Source of the DNA: Sphingobacteriaceae bacterium
GTDB lineage: Bacteria > Bacteroidota > Bacteroidia > B-17B0 > Aurantibacillaceae
Assembly (NCBI GenBank): GCA_023251725.1
Contig: JAHEYG010000002.1
Location: 1 to 64,000 of the forward strand
Direction of reading: 5' to 3'
DNA: 64,000 nucleotides
In this document: positions 61,930 to 64,000 of the stretch, in pieces
Layout: every line of letters begins with the position of its first letter
Position numbering within the stretch: the stretch's first letter is position 1
Notes under the pieces: model-generated
The model's database searches: none
What the model was told of the DNA's origin: nothing
Seen by the model: only the letters and a program-made list of their open reading frames with translations
Made by a program: the position numbers and the translations under genes

Positions 61930-62553
61930 ATGAAAAAAATTTACTTTATTTTATTTGCTTGTGTTGCTTTTTTAAATTCAAAAGCAACTTCCTTTACTGT
62001 TAACATTGCAGGTTTCTCTTATTCTCCATCAAGTTTAACAGTAACTGTTGGAGATGTAATCACTATCGGAGCCAGCGGAATCCATCCTCTTGTTCAGGTC
62101 GATGCCGCTGCATATGCTGCTCCCTCTAATACCGCAATGGCCGGTGGTTGGGGAGTTCAAACTTCAACCTACACTTTTACTGTTGCTACTGTTGGTACCA
62201 TTTATTATTTATGCCAAAATCATTATCTCTCGGGTATGAAAGGTTCAATTACAGTTAACGCCGCCGGTGTAGTTGAAAACACTGCATTTATTAATCAGTT
62301 TAATTTGTATCCTAATCCTGCGCAAAATAATGTGCAAGTTGGCTTCAACTTAACTAATTCTTCTAACGTAAGTGTAAAATTATTTAATTTGTTAGGACAA
62401 GAAGTTTCTATTCTTTCGCCCAACACTTTTTTAGCAGAGGGAAATTATAATTTCAATTACGAATTGCCTTCCAACATTAGCAACGGAAGTTATTTTATGG
62501 AAGTATCTTCCAACGATAAAAAATCTACCAAAAAACTAATTGTAAATAAATAG
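61930..62553 (+). CDS. T9SS-exported cupredoxin
   Basis: 207 residues from ATG 61930. An ATG at 61900 is also in frame but lies upstream of the signal peptide MKKIYFILFACVAFLNSKA. The body is a plastocyanin-like domain (FTVNIAGFSYSPSSLTVTVG) with all four type 1 copper ligands: His in GIHPLVQV, then Cys, His and Met in YYLCQNHYLSGMKGSITV. It is joined to a T9SS type A sorting domain (FNLYPNPAQNNVQVGFNL, ISNGSYFMEVSSND, STKKLIVNK). This would place a blue copper electron carrier on or outside the outer membrane. The redox partner is unknown. Confidence 0.88.
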   Translation: MKKIYFILFACVAFLNSKATSFTVNIAGFSYSPSSLTVTVGDVITIGASGIHPLVQVDAAAYAAPSNTAMAGGWGVQTSTYTFTVATVGTIYYLCQNHYLSGMKGSITVNAAGVVENTAFINQFNLYPNPAQNNVQVGFNLTNSSNVSVKLFNLLGQEVSILSPNTFLAEGNYNFNYELPSNISNGSYFMEVSSNDKKSTKKLIVNK

Positions 62554-62611
62554 TTTCTGCAAGTTCAGCTACCATTTTCTTTCGAAAGAAATTATAAACT
62601 ATAATAAAATT

Positions 62612-62646
62612 AAAAAGCCGCTCCAGCTAACAGAGCGGCTTTTTTT
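62612..62646. terminator. bidirectional intrinsic terminator
   Basis: GCCGCTC (62617-62623) pairs with GAGCGGC (62633-62639), with A5 before and T8 after. It serves the convergent genes ending at 62553 (+) and 62711 (-). Confidence 0.9.
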
Positions 62647-62667
62647 TGTAACCAACCTACCTTCCGT

Positions 62668-62698
62668 TACGCCAGCTAATGCTACGGCAGGCAGGCAA
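62668..62698. repeat. GC-rich dispersed-type repeat
   Basis: CCGTTACGCCAGCTAATGC followed by TACGGCAGGCAGGC, much more GC-rich than its surroundings, with partial dyads (TAGC/GCTA, GCC/GGC). Only one copy is in the window, so the repeat nature is inferred from resemblance. Confidence 0.4.
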
Positions 62699-62710
62699 CC
62701 AACACTATTT

Positions 62711-64000
62711 TTAATTTACTGACTTACCAAAAAAGTCAACCATAATTAATTCTTCTAAAGTATAACGTTTGCCATCAATGAATCCTACAATCCAGGCATC
62801 CGTTTGTCCTTTTGCAATTGCTTTTTGTCTTTGCACCTCGGCGTCTTTAATAGTTTTAAATTCTAATTGTGTAAATCGTGTAATTCCATCGGGATAATCA
62901 ACCACTTCGGGTTTACCATACTGAATTAAATGATTGTATTTATAATTTTCGGGGTGACGATAGGCTGCAATCTGAACTTTAAAAATCATTTTACCCGCAC
63001 AATAATTTCCGCCAATGGCCAATAATTTTTTATAAATGGCCGGATCGTTAAGTGACTTTCCTTTTAAAGCGGTAAAATCCGGCAATGGTCCGCCCGGATC
63101 GCAAGGTTCATTTGTTACAGGATTGTCGGGATTATTCGGGTTGTTGGGATTATTTGGATTGTTTGGATTATTTGGGTTGTTGGGATTGTTTGGATTATTT
63201 GGGTTGTTGGGATTGTTTGGATTATTTGTTGCAACAGTTTCTGAAGTTGTTGTTGTAGTTTTTGTTGGATTTGAAACTACATCGGTTGGTGTTTTACCCG
63301 AATACAAATAAATATCTTTTTTTACTTCTAAAAATTTAGCAAGACCTTCCACATCAAATTCTTCTTCTACCGGATCGTAACCGTTAGCAGTTACTTTTAT
63401 TTTATATACCGAGCCCGGACTCAAAGCCAAAAGATATTTTCCGGTGGAAGAGTTAGAATAATACGGTCCAATTAAAGTAGAGGTACTCATTTTAAAAACT
63501 TCAATTTTACTTTCTATAGGTTTATCATCACCATAAATAGTACCTTTTAGCATAGCAACAATTGGTCGGTCGCCCAAAATACCGGGCGTTACCATATAAA
63601 TATCTTGTTTACCTTTTCCGCCCGCCGAACCTCTGTCGGAAGAAAAGAAACCTTTATCGCCACGTGCATTAATTACGTAATAACGGTCGGCTTCCGTAGT
63701 ATTGAGCGGTATGCCCATATTTTTTGGCTCTGTCCAATCGTTATCTCTTCTTACCGAAAACATAATATCATAATCTCCAATACTGGTATGACCTTTAGAA
63801 CTAAAAAACATGGTGATGCCATCCGGGTGAATAAATGGCGCATCTTCGTCGTAAATTGTATTAATAGAAGGACCTAAATTTGTAGCCGGCGCCCAATCGC
63901 CATTTATTTTTTCTGAAATCCAAATATCTCGTCCTCCTATTCCGCCCGGACGTTCGCTGGCGAAATATAAATAATGGCCGTCGGCCGATAGTGAGCAGCT
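62711..64000 (-). CDS. PD40-repeat protein with SPOR-like C-terminus, 5' end outside window
   Basis: 429 codons are visible, and the frame stays open to the right edge. PD40 propeller blades (SADGHYLYFASERPGGIGGR, PDGITMFFSSKG, ARGDKGFFSSDRGSAGGKGK) are followed by a carboxypeptidase-regulatory-like beta domain (KGTIYGDDKPIESKIEVF to ANGYDPVEEEF). A linker of ten NNP triplets and one DNP comes next, and then a SPOR-like domain (FKVQIAAYRHPENY ... DAWIVGFIDGKRYTLEEL), which usually binds denuded peptidoglycan. The layout is close to PorE-type T9SS envelope proteins but with SPOR in place of OmpA. Confidence 0.83.
   Translation of the reverse strand, partial: SCSLSADGHYLYFASERPGGIGGRDIWISEKINGDWAPATNLGPSINTIYDEDAPFIHPDGITMFFSSKGHTSIGDYDIMFSVRRDNDWTEPKNMGIPLNTTEADRYYVINARGDKGFFSSDRGSAGGKGKQDIYMVTPGILGDRPIVAMLKGTIYGDDKPIESKIEVFKMSTSTLIGPYYSNSSTGKYLLALSPGSVYKIKVTANGYDPVEEEFDVEGLAKFLEVKKDIYLYSGKTPTDVVSNPTKTTTTTSETVATNNPNNPNNPNNPNNPNNPNNPNNPNNPNNPNNPDNPVTNEPCDPGGPLPDFTALKGKSLNDPAIYKKLLAIGGNYCAGKMIFKVQIAAYRHPENYKYNHLIQYGKPEVVDYPDGITRFTQLEFKTIKDAEVQRQKAIAKGQTDAWIVGFIDGKRYTLEELIMVDFFGKSVN
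63121..63228. repeat. 9-bp tandem repeat coding (NNP)n linker
   Basis: About 12 nine-base units of GATTGTTTG/GATTATTTG/GGTTGTTGG type, with a 27-base higher-order period repeated three times. Units are multiples of three, so copy-number change alters linker length without a frameshift, unlike the heptamer arrays elsewhere. Confidence 0.88.

Noticed and set aside
63036..63311. Plus-strand frame rich in GLFGLLG
   Set aside because: It is the complement of the 9-bp NNP repeat in the PD40/SPOR gene. A non-stop repeat is open on both strands.

Overview
The window is about 64 kb of AT-rich DNA from a member of the phylum Bacteroidota. The evidence is a type IX secretion (T9SS) and gliding-type gene set (gldJ, porU, porV, two PorP/SprF proteins), at least seven secreted proteins with a C-terminal T9SS type A sorting domain, a short primary sigma factor without region 1.1, a PUR-alpha-like DUF3276 protein, and several promoters that fit the Bacteroidota -7 element TAnnTTTG. 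Genus or family cannot be read from the sequence. I saw no rRNA, tRNA, CRISPR array or transposase, and no gene-free stretch longer than 300 bases.

Layout. 1-4.3 kb: a TPR protein cut by the window edge, a small exported protein and gcvP, all on minus. 4.4-12.9 kb: an AAA_14/DUF4143 ATPase behind a perfect inverted repeat, T9SS cargo proteins, a purT operon, a lipoprotein and dtd. 13.0-23.3 kb: six tandem paralogues coding for exported TPR proteins with one transmembrane helix. 23.3-33.7 kb: housekeeping genes (rpoD, recN, an LtaS-like sulfatase, fabI, a dipeptide epimerase, an orphan histidine kinase, a cyclase, murF). 33.7-41.8 kb: the T9SS core locus gldJ, PorP/SprF, porU, porV. 41.8-48.8 kb: a RecB-like DUF2779 nuclease, a NIDO-like T9SS cargo protein, rpe and a glutaryl-CoA-type dehydrogenase. 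49-64 kb: a second PorP/SprF gene with a PD40/OmpA partner, three tandem Asp-box T9SS proteins each with its own terminator, DUF3276, purL, a T9SS cupredoxin, and a PD40/SPOR protein cut by the right edge.

The most unusual part is the six-gene TPR array. The gaps between its genes consist almost entirely of short heptamer/octamer tandem repeats, resembling the STRR repeats known from cyanobacteria. The same repeat families also lie inside the genes: one family encodes the hydrophobic core of the signal peptide and another encodes the transmembrane helix. In the third gene the signal-peptide array has three heptamers where the three closest copies have four. That 7-base difference alone puts its start codon out of frame with an otherwise intact gene. 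This is what slippage-driven on/off switching, or very recent inactivation, would look like. The array also shows mosaicism between copies and a short overlapping upstream ORF in three copies. A separate small exported protein at 6.4-6.75 kb carries another heptamer array inside its coding sequence.
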